From NCBI RefSeq assembly GCF_030687715.1, contig NZ_CP117445.1, forward strand, positions 4,949,501 to 5,013,500: a stretch of 64,000 nt of DNA. The letters run 5' to 3'. Position 1 is the first letter of the stretch. Each line of letters begins with the position of its first letter. Positions 48,120-57,738 of the stretch are shown one piece after another. The translations under genes were made by a program, and so were the position numbers. The notes under the pieces are model-generated. The model saw only the letters and a list, made by a program, of their open reading frames with translations, ran no database searches and had not been told where the DNA came from. The DNA comes from Pseudomonas sp. FP2196. GTDB taxonomy: Bacteria; Pseudomonadota; Gammaproteobacteria; Pseudomonadales; Pseudomonadaceae.

Positions 48120-48524
48120 ATTATGTATTGAGGCCATTGGCCGCTTCGCTGGCAAGTCGAATGCGGTCGATCCACTCCGAAAATACTGCTGAAACCCGAC
48201 CAACATCAATTGCGCCCCGATCTAACCTCACGCAAACATCAATAAGAACCGCCGACTTACACGCAATAAAATTCTGCAAAACCCAGTATTTCGAGTATTC
48301 CTCTCAATTTTTTTCGACTGCTTGCCATCCTCTCCCCTCGCGGTTAGGGTTGAAGGCATGAAAACCTCTCACACCCTTATTCAGCTTCGCCAGCACCGCA
48401 GCCTGTGCCTCGTCAGCGCACGACTGCCAGGCTGAATCGCTGCGCCTCGTCCTACGCTTTTCCAAGAACATTCGTTCCACCGGCAGGCCGCCTCTTTTCG
48501 GCCCAGACAATAAGGAATTTCCCG
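48120..48524 (+). other. leuA upstream region
   Basis: About 400 bases without a full-length gene. The first 40 bases resemble a degenerate REP arm (CGCTTCGCTGGCAAG). The middle part is comparatively AT-rich and should hold the leuA promoter. A possible leader peptide frame is at 48358-48435. Confidence 0.45.
48358..48435 (+). CDS. Possible leuA leader peptide
   Basis: A 25-codon frame, [10 protein letters not shown] at the start and [11 protein letters not shown] at the end, with five Leu codons, ending 89 bases before leuA. Amino-acid biosynthesis genes are often controlled by translation of such leaders. AAGG lies too close to the ATG for a standard site, and no clear attenuator was found, so this is tentative. 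Confidence 0.35.
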   Translation: MKTSHTLIQLRQHRSLCLVSARLPG

Positions 48525-50204
48525 ATGAGCATGCTCAAAGATCCGTCTTCCAAGTACCGCGCGTTCCCCGTCATCAACCTGCCGGATCGCACCTGGCCGT
48601 CGAAAACCATCGACGCCGCGCCGATCTGGTGCAGCTCCGACCTGCGCGACGGCAACCAGTCGCTGATCGAGCCGATGGACGCAGTGAAAAAGCTGCGCTT
48701 CTGGAAGACCCTGGTGCAGGTCGGCGTGAAGGAAATCGAAGCGTCGTTCCCGGCCGCTTCGCAAACCGACTTCGACTTCGTGCGTACCCTCATCGAAGAA
48801 GGCCACATCCCGGACGACACCACCATTCAGGTGCTGACCCAAGGCCGTGAAGACCTGATCGAGCGTACTTTCGAATCCCTGCGCGGTGCGAAGAAAGCCA
48901 TCGTTCACCTGTACAACGCCACCTCGCCTTCTTTCCGTCGCATCGTCTTCAATCAGGACAAGGACGGCATCAAGGCCATCGCGGTCAACGCCGCCAAGCT
49001 GTTCGTCAAATACGCAGCCATGCAGCCGGACACCGAATGGACGTTCGAATACTCGCCGGAAACCTTCAGCGCCACTGAGCTGGAGTTCGCCAAGGAAGTC
49101 TGTGACGCGGTGATCGAGGTCTGGAACCCGACGCCTGAGCACAAGATGATCCTCAATCTGCCGGCCACCGTTGAGTGCGCAACGCCGAACATCTACGCCG
49201 ACCAGATCGAATGGTTCGGCCGCAACATCAACCGTCGTGACAGCGTGATCATCAGCCTGCACACCCACAACGACCGTGGCACCGGCGTGGCCGCCACCGA
49301 GCTGGGCCTGATGGCCGGCGCCGACCGTGTCGAAGGCTGCCTGTTCGGCAACGGCGAGCGTACCGGTAACGTCGACCTCGTCACCGTGGCCCTGAACATG
49401 TACACCCAGGGCGTAGACCCTGAGTTGGACTTCTCCGATATTGACGGCGTGCGCAAAGTCGTCGAAGAGTGCAACCAGATCCAGGTTCACCCACGTCACC
49501 CGTACGTTGGCGATCTGGTCCACACCGCTTTCTCCGGCTCTCACCAGGACGCGATCCGCAAGGGCTTCTCCCAGCAGAAACCGGACACCCTGTGGGAAGT
49601 GCCGTACTTGCCGATCGACCCGGCCGACATCGGTCGCAGCTACGAAGCGGTGATCCGCGTCAACAGCCAGTCGGGTAAAGGCGGCATCGCTTACTTGCTG
49701 GAACAGGAATACGGCATCAGCCTGCCGCGTCGCATGCAGATCGAGTTCAGCCAGGTCGTGCAGCGTGAAACCGACCGCCTGGGCCTGGAAATGACCGCCA
49801 AGCAGATTCACTCGCTGTTGATCAGTGAATACCTGCAAGCCAACACCCCGTACGCGCTGGTCAGCCATCGCCTGCAAGAAGAAAACGGCAACAGCGCCGT
49901 CGAAGTGGAAGTGGCGAGCAAGGGTCAGGGCGAAACCAATCTGCACTGGCGCGGCAAAGGCAACGGTGCGCTGGAAGCACTGGTCGCCGGCCTGCCGATT
50001 CCGGTGGAAATCATGGACTACAACGAACACGCGATCGGCGCGGGCACCAACGCCAAGGCAGCGGCCTACATCGAGCTGCGTGTAAATGGTGAACGTGCAG
50101 TACACGGCGTGGGCATCGATGAAAACATCACCACCGCCAGCTTCAAGGCGCTGTTCAGCGCACTGAACCGCTCGTTGAGCCAGCCGGAAGCGAAAGCGGC
50201 TTAA
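48525..50204 (+). CDS. leuA: 2-isopropylmalate synthase (long form)
   Basis: A 559-residue enzyme from ATG 48525 with TAAGGA upstream. The catalytic barrel starts with [15 protein letters not shown], the metal-binding and substrate motif, and includes [41 protein letters not shown]. The C-terminal part (about 440-559) is the regulatory domain of leucine feedback inhibition. It condenses acetyl-CoA with 2-ketoisovalerate as the first step to leucine. A good terminator follows. Confidence 0.97.
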   Translation: MSMLKDPSSKYRAFPVINLPDRTWPSKTIDAAPIWCSSDLRDGNQSLIEPMDAVKKLRFWKTLVQVGVKEIEASFPAASQTDFDFVRTLIEEGHIPDDTTIQVLTQGREDLIERTFESLRGAKKAIVHLYNATSPSFRRIVFNQDKDGIKAIAVNAAKLFVKYAAMQPDTEWTFEYSPETFSATELEFAKEVCDAVIEVWNPTPEHKMILNLPATVECATPNIYADQIEWFGRNINRRDSVIISLHTHNDRGTGVAATELGLMAGADRVEGCLFGNGERTGNVDLVTVALNMYTQGVDPELDFSDIDGVRKVVEECNQIQVHPRHPYVGDLVHTAFSGSHQDAIRKGFSQQKPDTLWEVPYLPIDPADIGRSYEAVIRVNSQSGKGGIAYLLEQEYGISLPRRMQIEFSQVVQRETDRLGLEMTAKQIHSLLISEYLQANTPYALVSHRLQEENGNSAVEVEVASKGQGETNLHWRGKGNGALEALVAGLPIPVEIMDYNEHAIGAGTNAKAAAYIELRVNGERAVHGVGIDENITTASFKALFSALNRSLSQPEAKAA

Positions 50205-50220
50205 TCGACTGCTGAAATGC

Positions 50221-50257
50221 AAAAAGCCCCGGAGTGCGAACTCCCGGGCTTTTTTTT
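50221..50257 (+). terminator. Rho-independent terminator of leuA
   Basis: An 11-bp stem with one mismatch (AGCCCCGGAGT against ACTCCCGGGCT) and a GCGA loop, followed by eight Ts, 17 bases after the stop. Confidence 0.9.
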
Positions 50258-50287
50258 GCTTGATGGTTTTGTATCGAAGCCAATGGC

Positions 50288-50395
50288 CCCTTCGCAGGCA
50301 GGCTCGATCCCACAGTGATGAGGCATAGGCAAATATTGGGGATGCCAACGCTCCCTGTGGTAGCGGGCTTGCCTGCGGTGGGGCCCGGGCAGGCC
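50288..50395. repeat. Degenerate REP pair
   Basis: CCTTCGCAGGCAGGCTCGATCC and a partial complement near 50355-50380 (CTGTGGTAGCGGGCTTGCCTGC) form an imperfect inverted pair related to the class at 20214, between the leuA terminator and the next gene. Confidence 0.55.
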
Positions 50396-50404
50396 ATACA
50401 AATC

Positions 50405-50803
50405 TCAGGCGTGTGTATCAACGCTCATCATCGCCTGCAGCAAAGTGGCCTGCAGCACTTGAATGTTGCTGGCCGTCACGGCGATCTGGGTCTGGATCTC
50501 CATCACCTGCTGAACCTTTTGCTCGGCGCTAGTGTTGCTGCGCTCGGTGCTGGCCAACTGAGCCTGCTGCTCGGCCAACAACTTCTGTGCTTCAGCGATT
50601 TGCTTTTTCAGCGCCTCGATCGGGCTGCCTGCATCGCCTACCGAATTGATATTGGCTCCAGAGGCGTTAACGCGTAGTTGGTCGTCGCCAGTAGCATCGG
50701 TCGCGTTCAGCGGGTTCGTAGCTTGTTCTTGCGGGTCACGAATCGAAACTTTCGACGGTGTAACGGGATAGGGATTGACAGTGGTGGCGCTGATGCTGGT
50801 CAT
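50405..50803 (-). CDS. Small coiled-coil protein of unknown function
   Basis: A 132-residue protein from ATG 50803, with a perfect AGGAGG ribosome site, so it should be well translated. The N-terminal 65 residues are Thr/Ser/Asn/Pro-rich and probably disordered (SISATTVNPYPVTPSKVS). Residues 65-125 are a heptad-like coiled coil (IEALKKQIAEAQKLLAEQQAQLAST, then VQQVMEIQTQIAVTASNIQVLQATL). No signal peptide or Cys is present. The layout recalls small surface or secretion-associated proteins of Pseudomonas, but no family is recognised. Confidence 0.7.
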   Translation of the reverse strand: MTSISATTVNPYPVTPSKVSIRDPQEQATNPLNATDATGDDQLRVNASGANINSVGDAGSPIEALKKQIAEAQKLLAEQQAQLASTERSNTSAEQKVQQVMEIQTQIAVTASNIQVLQATLLQAMMSVDTHA

Positions 50804-50883
50804 GGAAAATCCTCCTTGTTTGAGGTGCCTATCGGCAATCAGCGCCAAATCTGAAGAGTTTTGTATGAGGATGCATACAAACC

Positions 50884-51675
50884 TCACGTGAACTCGAAGG
50901 TGTCCGCGTCCAGATTCGCCGGAAAACGCTCGCGATAAGCCGCCAGTGCCGCGGCTTCCAGCACAACCTTGAATACGCCATCAGCCTCCCCCGCCGCCAG
51001 CAACGTCTCACCCTGGAAATCCAGCACCTGACTGTCTCCCGTGTACGCGAACCCCTTGCCATCGATACCGACACGATTGACCGCCGCCACGTAGCAGAGG
51101 TTTTCGATGGCCCGGGCCGGCAACAGGCGATTCCAGTGCAGACGACGCGCTCCGGGCCAGTTGGCGGTGTAGAGCAGCAGATCGGTGTCCTGCGCATCCC
51201 GGCTCCACACCGGGAAGCGCAGGTCATAGCAAATCAGCGGCCGAACCCGCCAGCCCTTGAGCTCGAACTGCACCTGGCGCTCGCCGGGGGTGTAATGGTT
51301 GTGCTCGCCGGCCATGCGGAACAGATGGCGCTTGTCGTAATGCAGCACTTCACCGTCGGGCCGCGCCCACAACAGGCGATTGCGATGGCTACCGTCGGCG
51401 GCCTGAATAATGACGCTGCCGGTGATCACCGCGTTGAGCTTCGCCGCCTGAACCCGCAGCCATTTGCTGGTCGGGCCGTTTTCGGCTTCGGCGAGGGTTT
51501 CTGATTCCATGGAAAAACCGGTGGTAAACATCTCCGGCAGGATAATCAGATCCGCTCCCTGCGCCTGCTCCAGCAACGCATCGAAATGTTCAAGATTGGC
51601 TTGGCGGTCATGCCACGCCAGACTGGTCTGGATCAGCGCCAGATTGAGATCGGGCAAGGTACTCAGATCGCGCAT
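50884..51675 (-). CDS. Nitrilase-superfamily omega-amidase (YafV/Nit2-like)
   Basis: A 263-residue enzyme from ATG 51675, which lies inside the 3' end of the aminotransferase gene. The catalytic triad is clear: Glu in DLIILPEMFTTGFSM, Lys in YDKRHLFRMAGE, and Cys in PLICYDLRFPVWSR. YafV-type enzymes hydrolyse alpha-ketoglutaramate, the product of glutamine-dependent transamination. Its 13-base overlap with a KMTB/glutamine-type aminotransferase supports that role: removing ketoglutaramate pulls methionine regeneration forward. Confidence 0.87.
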   Translation of the reverse strand: MRDLSTLPDLNLALIQTSLAWHDRQANLEHFDALLEQAQGADLIILPEMFTTGFSMESETLAEAENGPTSKWLRVQAAKLNAVITGSVIIQAADGSHRNRLLWARPDGEVLHYDKRHLFRMAGEHNHYTPGERQVQFELKGWRVRPLICYDLRFPVWSRDAQDTDLLLYTANWPGARRLHWNRLLPARAIENLCYVAAVNRVGIDGKGFAYTGDSQVLDFQGETLLAAGEADGVFKVVLEAAALAAYRERFPANLDADTFEFT

Positions 51676-52811
51676 AGTTTTGTCGCCGCTTCGCGCAGCG
51701 TCTCCTCGCGTTTGGCAAAGCATAGACGCACCAGGCGCTGGCCTTCGGGTGGGCTCTGATAGAAGACCGACACCGGAATGCTCGCCACGCCGTGTTCGCG
51801 GGTCATCCACATGGCCATCTCGACATCGTTCAGGTCGGGACGGATCTGCGAGTAATCGACCAGTTGGAAGTAAGTACCGGTGACGCGGGTAAAGCTGAAT
51901 CGCGACGGTGCCAGCAGATCGCAGAACAGATCGCGTTTGGCCTGATAGAAGCCCGGCAACTCTTCGACGTGCTCCGGGTGCTCGGCCATGTAATCAGCCA
52001 AGGCGTATTGCAGCGGCGTGACGCCGCAGAAACTCACGTACTGATGCACTTTGCGCAATTCGGCAGTCAGCGCTGGCGGCGCGACAACATAACCGGTTTT
52101 CCAGCCAGTGACGTGATAGGTCTTGCCGAACGAGCTGACCACGAAGGCGCGTTGATACAGCTCTTCGTGAGCGAGCACGCTGACATGCGGCACGCCGTCG
52201 AATACCAGGTGTTCATAGACTTCATCGCTGATCAGATAGATGTCGCGATCGCGGATCAATGCGGCGAGTTGATCCAGCTCGGCACGGCTGATCAGGGCAC
52301 CGCTCGGGTTGTGCGGGGTATTTAGGACGATCATTCGCGTGCGCGGCGTGATGGCTGCGCTGAGTTGCTCGAAATCGATGGAAAAGTCGTCGCTTGCCAA
52401 CTGCACATGCACGCAGCGACCGCCGGCCAGCTCCGTTGCAGGTTCATAACTGTCGTAGCACGGGTCGAAGACAATGACTTCGTCGCCGCTTTGGATAACC
52501 GCCTGAATCGCACAGAAGATCGCCTGGGTCGCGCCCGGCGTCACCGTCAGTTCGCTGTCAGCATCCACGCTCACGCCATAGCTGCGGACGATTTTTGCCG
52601 CGATCTGCTCGCGCAACGCCGGCAGACCGGTCATCGGCGAATACTGGTTGTGGCCACTGGCAATATGCCGAGCGACCGCATTGAGCAGGGACTGCGGGCC
52701 GTCGAAATCAGGAAAACCCTGGGACAGGTTGATGGATCCGGTCTGCGCCGCGAGCTGAGACATCTGCGTGAAAATAGTGATGCCGACATTCGGCAGCTTA
52801 CTGGTGATCAT
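51663..52811 (-). CDS. PLP-dependent methionine/glutamine aminotransferase (YbdL-like)
   Basis: A 382-residue fold-type I aminotransferase from ATG 52811. It has TGSINLSQGFPDFDGPQSLLNAV at the N-terminus, ITVTPGATQAIFCAI-like cofactor loop, NTPHNPSGALISRAEL, ISDEVYEHLVFD and the PLP lysine in SSFGKTYHVTGWKTGYV. This is the methionine aminotransferase/kynurenine-glutamine transaminase group. With the overlapping omega-amidase it would form a glutamine transaminase-omega-amidase pair, which reaminates 4-methylthio-2-oxobutyrate to methionine. A terminator of der lies between it and that gene. Confidence 0.88.
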   Translation of the reverse strand: MITSKLPNVGITIFTQMSQLAAQTGSINLSQGFPDFDGPQSLLNAVARHIASGHNQYSPMTGLPALREQIAAKIVRSYGVSVDADSELTVTPGATQAIFCAIQAVIQSGDEVIVFDPCYDSYEPATELAGGRCVHVQLASDDFSIDFEQLSAAITPRTRMIVLNTPHNPSGALISRAELDQLAALIRDRDIYLISDEVYEHLVFDGVPHVSVLAHEELYQRAFVVSSFGKTYHVTGWKTGYVVAPPALTAELRKVHQYVSFCGVTPLQYALADYMAEHPEHVEELPGFYQAKRDLFCDLLAPSRFSFTRVTGTYFQLVDYSQIRPDLNDVEMAMWMTREHGVASIPVSVFYQSPPEGQRLVRLCFAKREETLREAATKLCAI

Positions 52812-52885
52812 CGGGGTTTCCCTGCTCAACACCCGGCTCTGACGACGGCGCGGGAGAGCCCGAGGATAGCCCATCCGGCGCCCAT

Positions 52886-52911
52886 AAAAAAAGGGCGCCA
52901 GATGGCACCCT
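52886..52911 (-). terminator. Rho-independent terminator downstream of der
   Basis: Read on the minus strand, AGGGTGCC-ATCT-GGCGCCCT forms an 8-bp stem with one G-U pair, followed by seven or eight Ts. It is about 70 bases after the der stop and separates it from the aminotransferase gene. Confidence 0.85.
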
Positions 52912-52979
52912 TCTTCTTTGTAAAACACCGCAATCCCCTCACCACAAAAACCCCACACAAAATTGTGCAGGGCCTCGGA

Positions 52980-54449
52980 TCACTTCTTGTCGCGGCGCTT
53001 CTTGTCGGCTTTCTTGTGGTGCGACATCAAACGACGCTTCTTGTTGACCTGGCGGTCGGTGAGCGTGGTTTTGTTGCCTTCGTACGGGTTCTCGCCGCCT
53101 TTGAACTCGATGCGGATCGGTGTACCGACCAGCTTCAGTACACGGCGGTAAGTGTTCTCCAGATAGCGCACATACGATTTCGGTACTTTCTCGATCTGGT
53201 TACCGTGGATCACGATGATCGGCGGGTTCGCACCACCCAAGTGAGCGTAACGCAGCTTGATCCGGCGGTTGTTAACCATCGGTGGCGCGTGCTCGCCCAC
53301 CGCATCTTCCAGAATCTGGGTCAGACGGTTGGTCGGCCAGCGGGTGACCGCGGACTTGAACGAGTTCTGTACGGAAGCGTAGAGGTTGCCCACGCCAGTA
53401 CCGTGCAGCGCCGAGATGAAGTGGATGTCGGCGTAGTCAACGAAGAACAGTCGACGCTGCAGCTCGACCTTCACGTAGTCGCGCTCGCTCGGCGTCATGC
53501 CGTCCCATTTGTTGATCGCGATAACCAACGCACGACCGGACTCGATAGCGAAGCCCAGCAGGTTGAGGTCGTGATCGACCACGCCTTCGCGGGCGTCCAT
53601 CACGAAGATCACCACGTTGGCGTCTTTGATCGCCTGCAGGGTTTTGACCACGGAGAACTTTTCGACTTCTTCGTGGATCTTGCCGCGCTTGCGCACACCG
53701 GCGGTGTCGATCAGCGTGTATTTCTCTTCATTCCGTTCGAACGGGATGTAGATACTGTCGCGCGTGGTGCCGGGTTGGTCATAGACGATTACCCGGTCTT
53801 CACCGAGCATGCGGTTGACCAGGGTCGACTTGCCGACGTTCGGACGGCCGATGATGGCGATCTTGATCCCGTCTTTTTCGCTTGGGCCAGGAATGCGCTT
53901 GGCTTCCTCGCCTTCGGCGACGACTTCTTCTTCGCCGTCTTCAGGCTCTTCTTCGTCTCTCGGGAAATCACCCAGGGCGATTTCCAGCATCTGAGTGATG
54001 CCACGGCCGTGAGCACCAGCGATCGGAATCGCGTGCCCCATGCCCAACGGAGCAAATTCAGCGCGGGCCATTTCCGGGTCGATGTTGTCGACCTTGTTGG
54101 CAACCACGTAGGAGCGCTTGTTACGTTTGCGCAAGTGTTCGGCGATCATCTGGTCGGCGGCGGTAAAACCGGCCTTGGCATCTACCAGGAACAGCACAAC
54201 ATCTGCTTCTTCAATGGCCAGCAGCGACTGCTCGGCCATTTTTTCGTCCATACCGTGCTCGTCACCGGAGATACCACCGGTGTCGACCAGAATGTAGGAA
54301 CGCCCTTGCCACTTGGCCTCACCGTACTGGCGATCACGGGTCAGACCGGACAAGTCGCCGACGATGGCGTCGCGAGTCCTGGTCAGGCGGTTGAACAAGG
54401 TGGATTTGCCGACGTTCGGTCGGCCCACCAGGGCGATTACGGGAACCAT
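52980..54449 (-). CDS. der: Ribosome biogenesis GTPase Der (EngA)
   Basis: A 489-residue protein with two tandem GTPase domains. Domain 1 has [21 protein letters not shown] and NKVD; domain 2 (from about 195) has [26 protein letters not shown] and NKWD. A Glu-rich linker ([18 protein letters not shown]) joins them, and a KH-like domain with a very basic tail ([20 protein letters not shown]) ends the protein. ATG 54449 is chosen because [11 protein letters not shown] is the family start. It is needed for maturation of the 50S subunit. It lies downstream of bamB with a hairpin between them. Confidence 0.97.
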   Translation of the reverse strand: MVPVIALVGRPNVGKSTLFNRLTRTRDAIVGDLSGLTRDRQYGEAKWQGRSYILVDTGGISGDEHGMDEKMAEQSLLAIEEADVVLFLVDAKAGFTAADQMIAEHLRKRNKRSYVVANKVDNIDPEMARAEFAPLGMGHAIPIAGAHGRGITQMLEIALGDFPRDEEEPEDGEEEVVAEGEEAKRIPGPSEKDGIKIAIIGRPNVGKSTLVNRMLGEDRVIVYDQPGTTRDSIYIPFERNEEKYTLIDTAGVRKRGKIHEEVEKFSVVKTLQAIKDANVVIFVMDAREGVVDHDLNLLGFAIESGRALVIAINKWDGMTPSERDYVKVELQRRLFFVDYADIHFISALHGTGVGNLYASVQNSFKSAVTRWPTNRLTQILEDAVGEHAPPMVNNRRIKLRYAHLGGANPPIIVIHGNQIEKVPKSYVRYLENTYRRVLKLVGTPIRIEFKGGENPYEGNKTTLTDRQVNKKRRLMSHHKKADKKRRDKK

Positions 54450-54481
54450 GCGGCTCTCCACTTCGTTATTTCAGAAAATAC

Positions 54482-54505
54482 AAAAGCCGCTGCGAGGCAG
54501 CGGCT
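54482..54505 (-). terminator. Hairpin with T-run downstream of bamB
   Basis: On the minus strand a 9-bp stem AGCCGCTGC/GCAGCGGCT with a three-base loop is followed by TTTTGTATTTT. It may end part of the bamB transcript before der. Confidence 0.65.
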
Positions 54506-54585
54506 GGTGCTCGGGGCAACGCCTGTTAGCGCTGCAAGCCCCATGAATCCGGGGCCGCCTGGGGGTTTAACCCCAAGCATAGTTG

Positions 54586-55737
54586 TTACTTGATGGTCAG
54601 GGCTTCCAGTTTGCCGCTGTTGCCATACACATAAATCGTGTCACCCACCACCAGCGGACGGGCACGCAGGCCGTCGCTGTCGATGCGCTCACGGCCGACG
54701 AAACGACCGTCGACCTGACTCAGCAGGTGCAGATAACCTTCCAGGTCACCCACTGCAACATAGCTGGAGAACACTTCCGGAGCCGACAGTTGACGACGGG
54801 CCAGCGAGTCGTTGCTCCACAATGCTGTGGTGGAACGCTCGTCGACGCCTTCAACGGTGCCCGAAGACAGGCTCACGTAAACACTGCCGAAACCTTGGGC
54901 GATACCGGCATAGCTTGACGCATCGCGCTGCCAGAGTTGACGGCCGCTTTCCAGGTCCAGTGCCGCAACGCGACCCTGATAGCTGGCAACGTACAGCGTA
55001 CCGCCGGACAGCAGCAGACCGCCGTCGATGTCGACCACGCGCTCCAGTTCCGAACGCCCCTGTGGAATCGCGATCCGTTGTTCCCACACCGGCACGCCGT
55101 TGGAAATGTCCAGAGCGACCACTTTGCCGGTCGACAGACCCGCCACCGCGAGACGGTTGGTCACCAGCGGTGCACTGGTGCCACGCAGGGTCAGAACGGC
55201 CGGAGTACTGTCATACACCCAGCGTTGATTACCAGTGGAGGCATCCAGACCGATCAAACGATCGTCCTGAGTCTGCACCACCACCACGTCACCGTTGTTG
55301 GCCGGTGGCGCGAGGACTTCGCTGTTGACGCGAGCACGCCACTTCTCTTCACCATTGCTGGTGTCCAGAGCGACAACTTCGCCACGCAGCGTACCGATCA
55401 GAACCAGACCGTAACCCACGCCAACGGCGCCGGAGACAGGCAGTTCAAGATCCTGCTTCCATTTCACGTCGCCGTTGCTGCGATCCATGGCCATCACTAC
55501 GCCGGTCACATCGGCCGCGTAGATGGTGTCACCGTCGATCGCCGGCACCAGCATGTTGTAGGTTTCGCCCTGACCGTCACCGATCGAACGACTCCACTGC
55601 TTTTGCAGAACCACTTCTTCTTTGAAGTCGGTCAGCTCGGCCGGTGGCAATTCTTTTTTGCTGTTGCTGCTGCAACCCGCGGCCAGAAGGGCCAGAGCCA
55701 GCAATGCTGCATGCTTCCAACGGATCACGTCACGCAT
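54586..55737 (-). CDS. bamB: Outer-membrane protein assembly factor BamB
   Basis: A 383-residue lipoprotein from ATG 55737, with lipobox LLAAGC at about residue 22. The rest is an eight-bladed beta-propeller with repeats such as ALDTSNGEEKWRARV, GLDASTGNQRWVYD and ALDLESGRQLWQRD. It is part of the BAM complex that inserts beta-barrel proteins, including the porins and fimbrial usher encoded in this window. Its start overlaps the yfgM stop by eight bases. Confidence 0.96.
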   Translation of the reverse strand: MRDVIRWKHAALLALALLAAGCSSNSKKELPPAELTDFKEEVVLQKQWSRSIGDGQGETYNMLVPAIDGDTIYAADVTGVVMAMDRSNGDVKWKQDLELPVSGAVGVGYGLVLIGTLRGEVVALDTSNGEEKWRARVNSEVLAPPANNGDVVVVQTQDDRLIGLDASTGNQRWVYDSTPAVLTLRGTSAPLVTNRLAVAGLSTGKVVALDISNGVPVWEQRIAIPQGRSELERVVDIDGGLLLSGGTLYVASYQGRVAALDLESGRQLWQRDASSYAGIAQGFGSVYVSLSSGTVEGVDERSTTALWSNDSLARRQLSAPEVFSSYVAVGDLEGYLHLLSQVDGRFVGRERIDSDGLRARPLVVGDTIYVYGNSGKLEALTIK

Positions 55738-56371
55738 CCCCTTTGGCCAGGTCGTCGAGCTTGATTTGAAGGCCACCGACCGCCGCTTCATCCGACAGTG
55801 CCGCCTTGGCTTTTTGATACGCCTTGTTCGCGTCATCGGTACGGCCCAGCTGCACCAGCAGGTCGCCCTTGAGTTCTTCGCGAGTGGCCAGGAACGCTTT
55901 GTCGGCATCGCCGTCGAGCAGCTTCAGGGCGTCTTCGGCCTTGTTCTGCGCGCCCAGCACCTGCGCCATACGCTGACGGGCGATTTCGCCCAGCGCCGGG
56001 TTGGCCGGTTTGTCGACGATGGCTTTCAGCTCGGCCGCCGCGTCATCCAGCTTGCCGCTGTCGACGGCTACCTTGGCCACGAACAGGCTGCCGTACTGCG
56101 CGTAGGCAGTGCCGCCGAACTCGCTGTTGAGCTTGCCGGCCAGATCCGCAACGCGGGCTGCGTCAGGCTTGCCGTCCGGGGTCAGCGTGGTTTCCAGCAG
56201 TTGCTGATAGAGCACCGAGGCGCCTTGCGACTGGTTGCTCTGATACTTGTGATAAGCCTGCCAGCCGAACACGATGACCAGCGCCAACAGGCCGCCGGTG
56301 ACCAGAGGTTTGCCGTTGCGTGTCCACCAGTCCTTCAAATCCGCCAACTGTTCGTCTTCGGTACTCGACAC
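55730..56371 (-). CDS. yfgM: YfgM-type membrane-anchored TPR protein (ancillary SecYEG translocon subunit)
   Basis: A 213-residue protein starting at GTG 56371 with AGGAGT upstream. A short cytoplasmic N-terminus (EDEQLADLKDWWTRNGKPL) is followed by one membrane helix (VTGGLLALVIVFGWQAYHKYQ, about 21-41) and a periplasmic TPR-like domain. In E. coli YfgM associates with the SecYEG translocon and periplasmic chaperones. It lies between hisS and bamB, the usual order, and overlaps bamB. Confidence 0.92.
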   Translation of the reverse strand: MSSTEDEQLADLKDWWTRNGKPLVTGGLLALVIVFGWQAYHKYQSNQSQGASVLYQQLLETTLTPDGKPDAARVADLAGKLNSEFGGTAYAQYGSLFVAKVAVDSGKLDDAAAELKAIVDKPANPALGEIARQRMAQVLGAQNKAEDALKLLDGDADKAFLATREELKGDLLVQLGRTDDANKAYQKAKAALSDEAAVGGLQIKLDDLAKGDA

Positions 56372-56412
56372 CCCAATACTCCTTAATCGCTAAATCGGCT
56401 GTTAAGACAGCT

Positions 56413-57702
56413 TCAACCCTGCACGACGCAGGTGGCCAGGTGAGCGGCAAGCGCATCCCAGGCAATGCTTTGTTGTTCGCCCTGGCCACGCAGGGGTTTG
56501 AAACCTACCACTTGCTGGGCCATTTCGTCGTCACCCAGGATCAGTGCGTACAGCGCACCGCTCTTGTCGGCTTTCTTGAACTGGCTTTTGAAGCTGCCGG
56601 CGCCGGCATTGACTTGCAGACGCAGGTTTGGAAGCTGATCACGTACACGTTCGGCCAAGGCCAGACCCGCCAGCTCGGCTTCTTCACCGAAGGCGCAGAG
56701 ATAGACATCGACCTGACGGGAGATTTTTTCCGGGATCTGCTCCAGGGTTTCGAGCATCAGCACCAGACGTTCGATGCCCATGGCGAAACCAACGCCGGTG
56801 GTCGGCTTGCCGCCCATCTGCTCGACCAGACCGTCGTAACGGCCGCCCGCGCAAACAGTGCCCTGGGCACCGAGTTTGTCGGTGACCCATTCGAAAACGG
56901 TTTTGCTGTAGTAATCGAGGCCGCGAACCAGCTTCGGGTTGAGCACGTAAGGAATGCCGACGGCATCCAGACGGGCCTTCAGGCCTTCGAAGTGCGCACG
57001 GGACTCGTCGTCGAGGTAGTCCGCCATTTTCGGCGCATCGACCAGCACGGCCTGGGTGTCGGCATTTTTGGTGTCGAGCACGCGCAGCGGGTTGGTTTTC
57101 AGACGACGCTGACTGTCTTCGTCAAGCTTGTCGTGGTGCGCCGAGAGGTATTCGACCAGCGCTTCACGATAGCGACCACGGGACTCGCTGGTGCCGAGGC
57201 TGTTGAGTTCGAGTTTGACCGCGTCACGAATGCCCAGCTCGCCCCACAGGCGCCAGGTCATGATGATCAGCTCGGCATCGATGTCCGGACCGTCGAGGTT
57301 GAACACCTCCAGACCGATCTGGTGGAACTGGCGATAACGGCCTTTCTGCGGACGCTCGTGGCGGAACATCGGGCCGATGTACCAGAGCTTCTGCACCTGG
57401 CCACCGCCGGTGATGCCATGCTCAAGCACGGCACGCACGCACGCCGCGGTGCCTTCCGGACGCAGAGTCAGGGAGTCACCGTTGCGGTCTTCGAAGGTGT
57501 ACATCTCTTTTTCAACGATGTCGGTCACTTCACCGATCGAGCGCTTGAACAGCTCGGTGAACTCGACGATCGGCATGCGGATCTGCTTGTAACCGTAGTT
57601 ATCCAGCAGACGCGCGACTGTGCTCTCGAAATAACGCCACAGCGGGGTCTGTTCGGGCAGGATGTCGTTCATGCCACGAATGGCTTGCAGAGACTTGCTC
57701 AC
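56413..57702 (-). CDS. hisS: Histidyl-tRNA synthetase
   Basis: A 429-residue class II synthetase starting at GTG 57702. It has the histidyl motifs [22 protein letters not shown] at the N-terminus, motif 2 ([30 protein letters not shown]) and the histidine loop [16 protein letters not shown]. The C-terminal anticodon-binding domain covers about residues 330-429. It charges tRNA-His and sits in the conserved ispG-hisS-yfgM-bamB-der order. Confidence 0.97.
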   Translation of the reverse strand: MSKSLQAIRGMNDILPEQTPLWRYFESTVARLLDNYGYKQIRMPIVEFTELFKRSIGEVTDIVEKEMYTFEDRNGDSLTLRPEGTAACVRAVLEHGITGGGQVQKLWYIGPMFRHERPQKGRYRQFHQIGLEVFNLDGPDIDAELIIMTWRLWGELGIRDAVKLELNSLGTSESRGRYREALVEYLSAHHDKLDEDSQRRLKTNPLRVLDTKNADTQAVLVDAPKMADYLDDESRAHFEGLKARLDAVGIPYVLNPKLVRGLDYYSKTVFEWVTDKLGAQGTVCAGGRYDGLVEQMGGKPTTGVGFAMGIERLVLMLETLEQIPEKISRQVDVYLCAFGEEAELAGLALAERVRDQLPNLRLQVNAGAGSFKSQFKKADKSGALYALILGDDEMAQQVVGFKPLRGQGEQQSIAWDALAAHLATCVVQG

Positions 57703-57738
57703 TATAAATCCTTAAATTCGTTCGGCGTTCAGTCAGGC

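Noticed and set aside
52365..54593. 742-codon plus-strand frame crossing the aminotransferase start and der
   Set aside because: Spans two well-supported minus-strand genes and their terminator; composition is that of an antisense frame.
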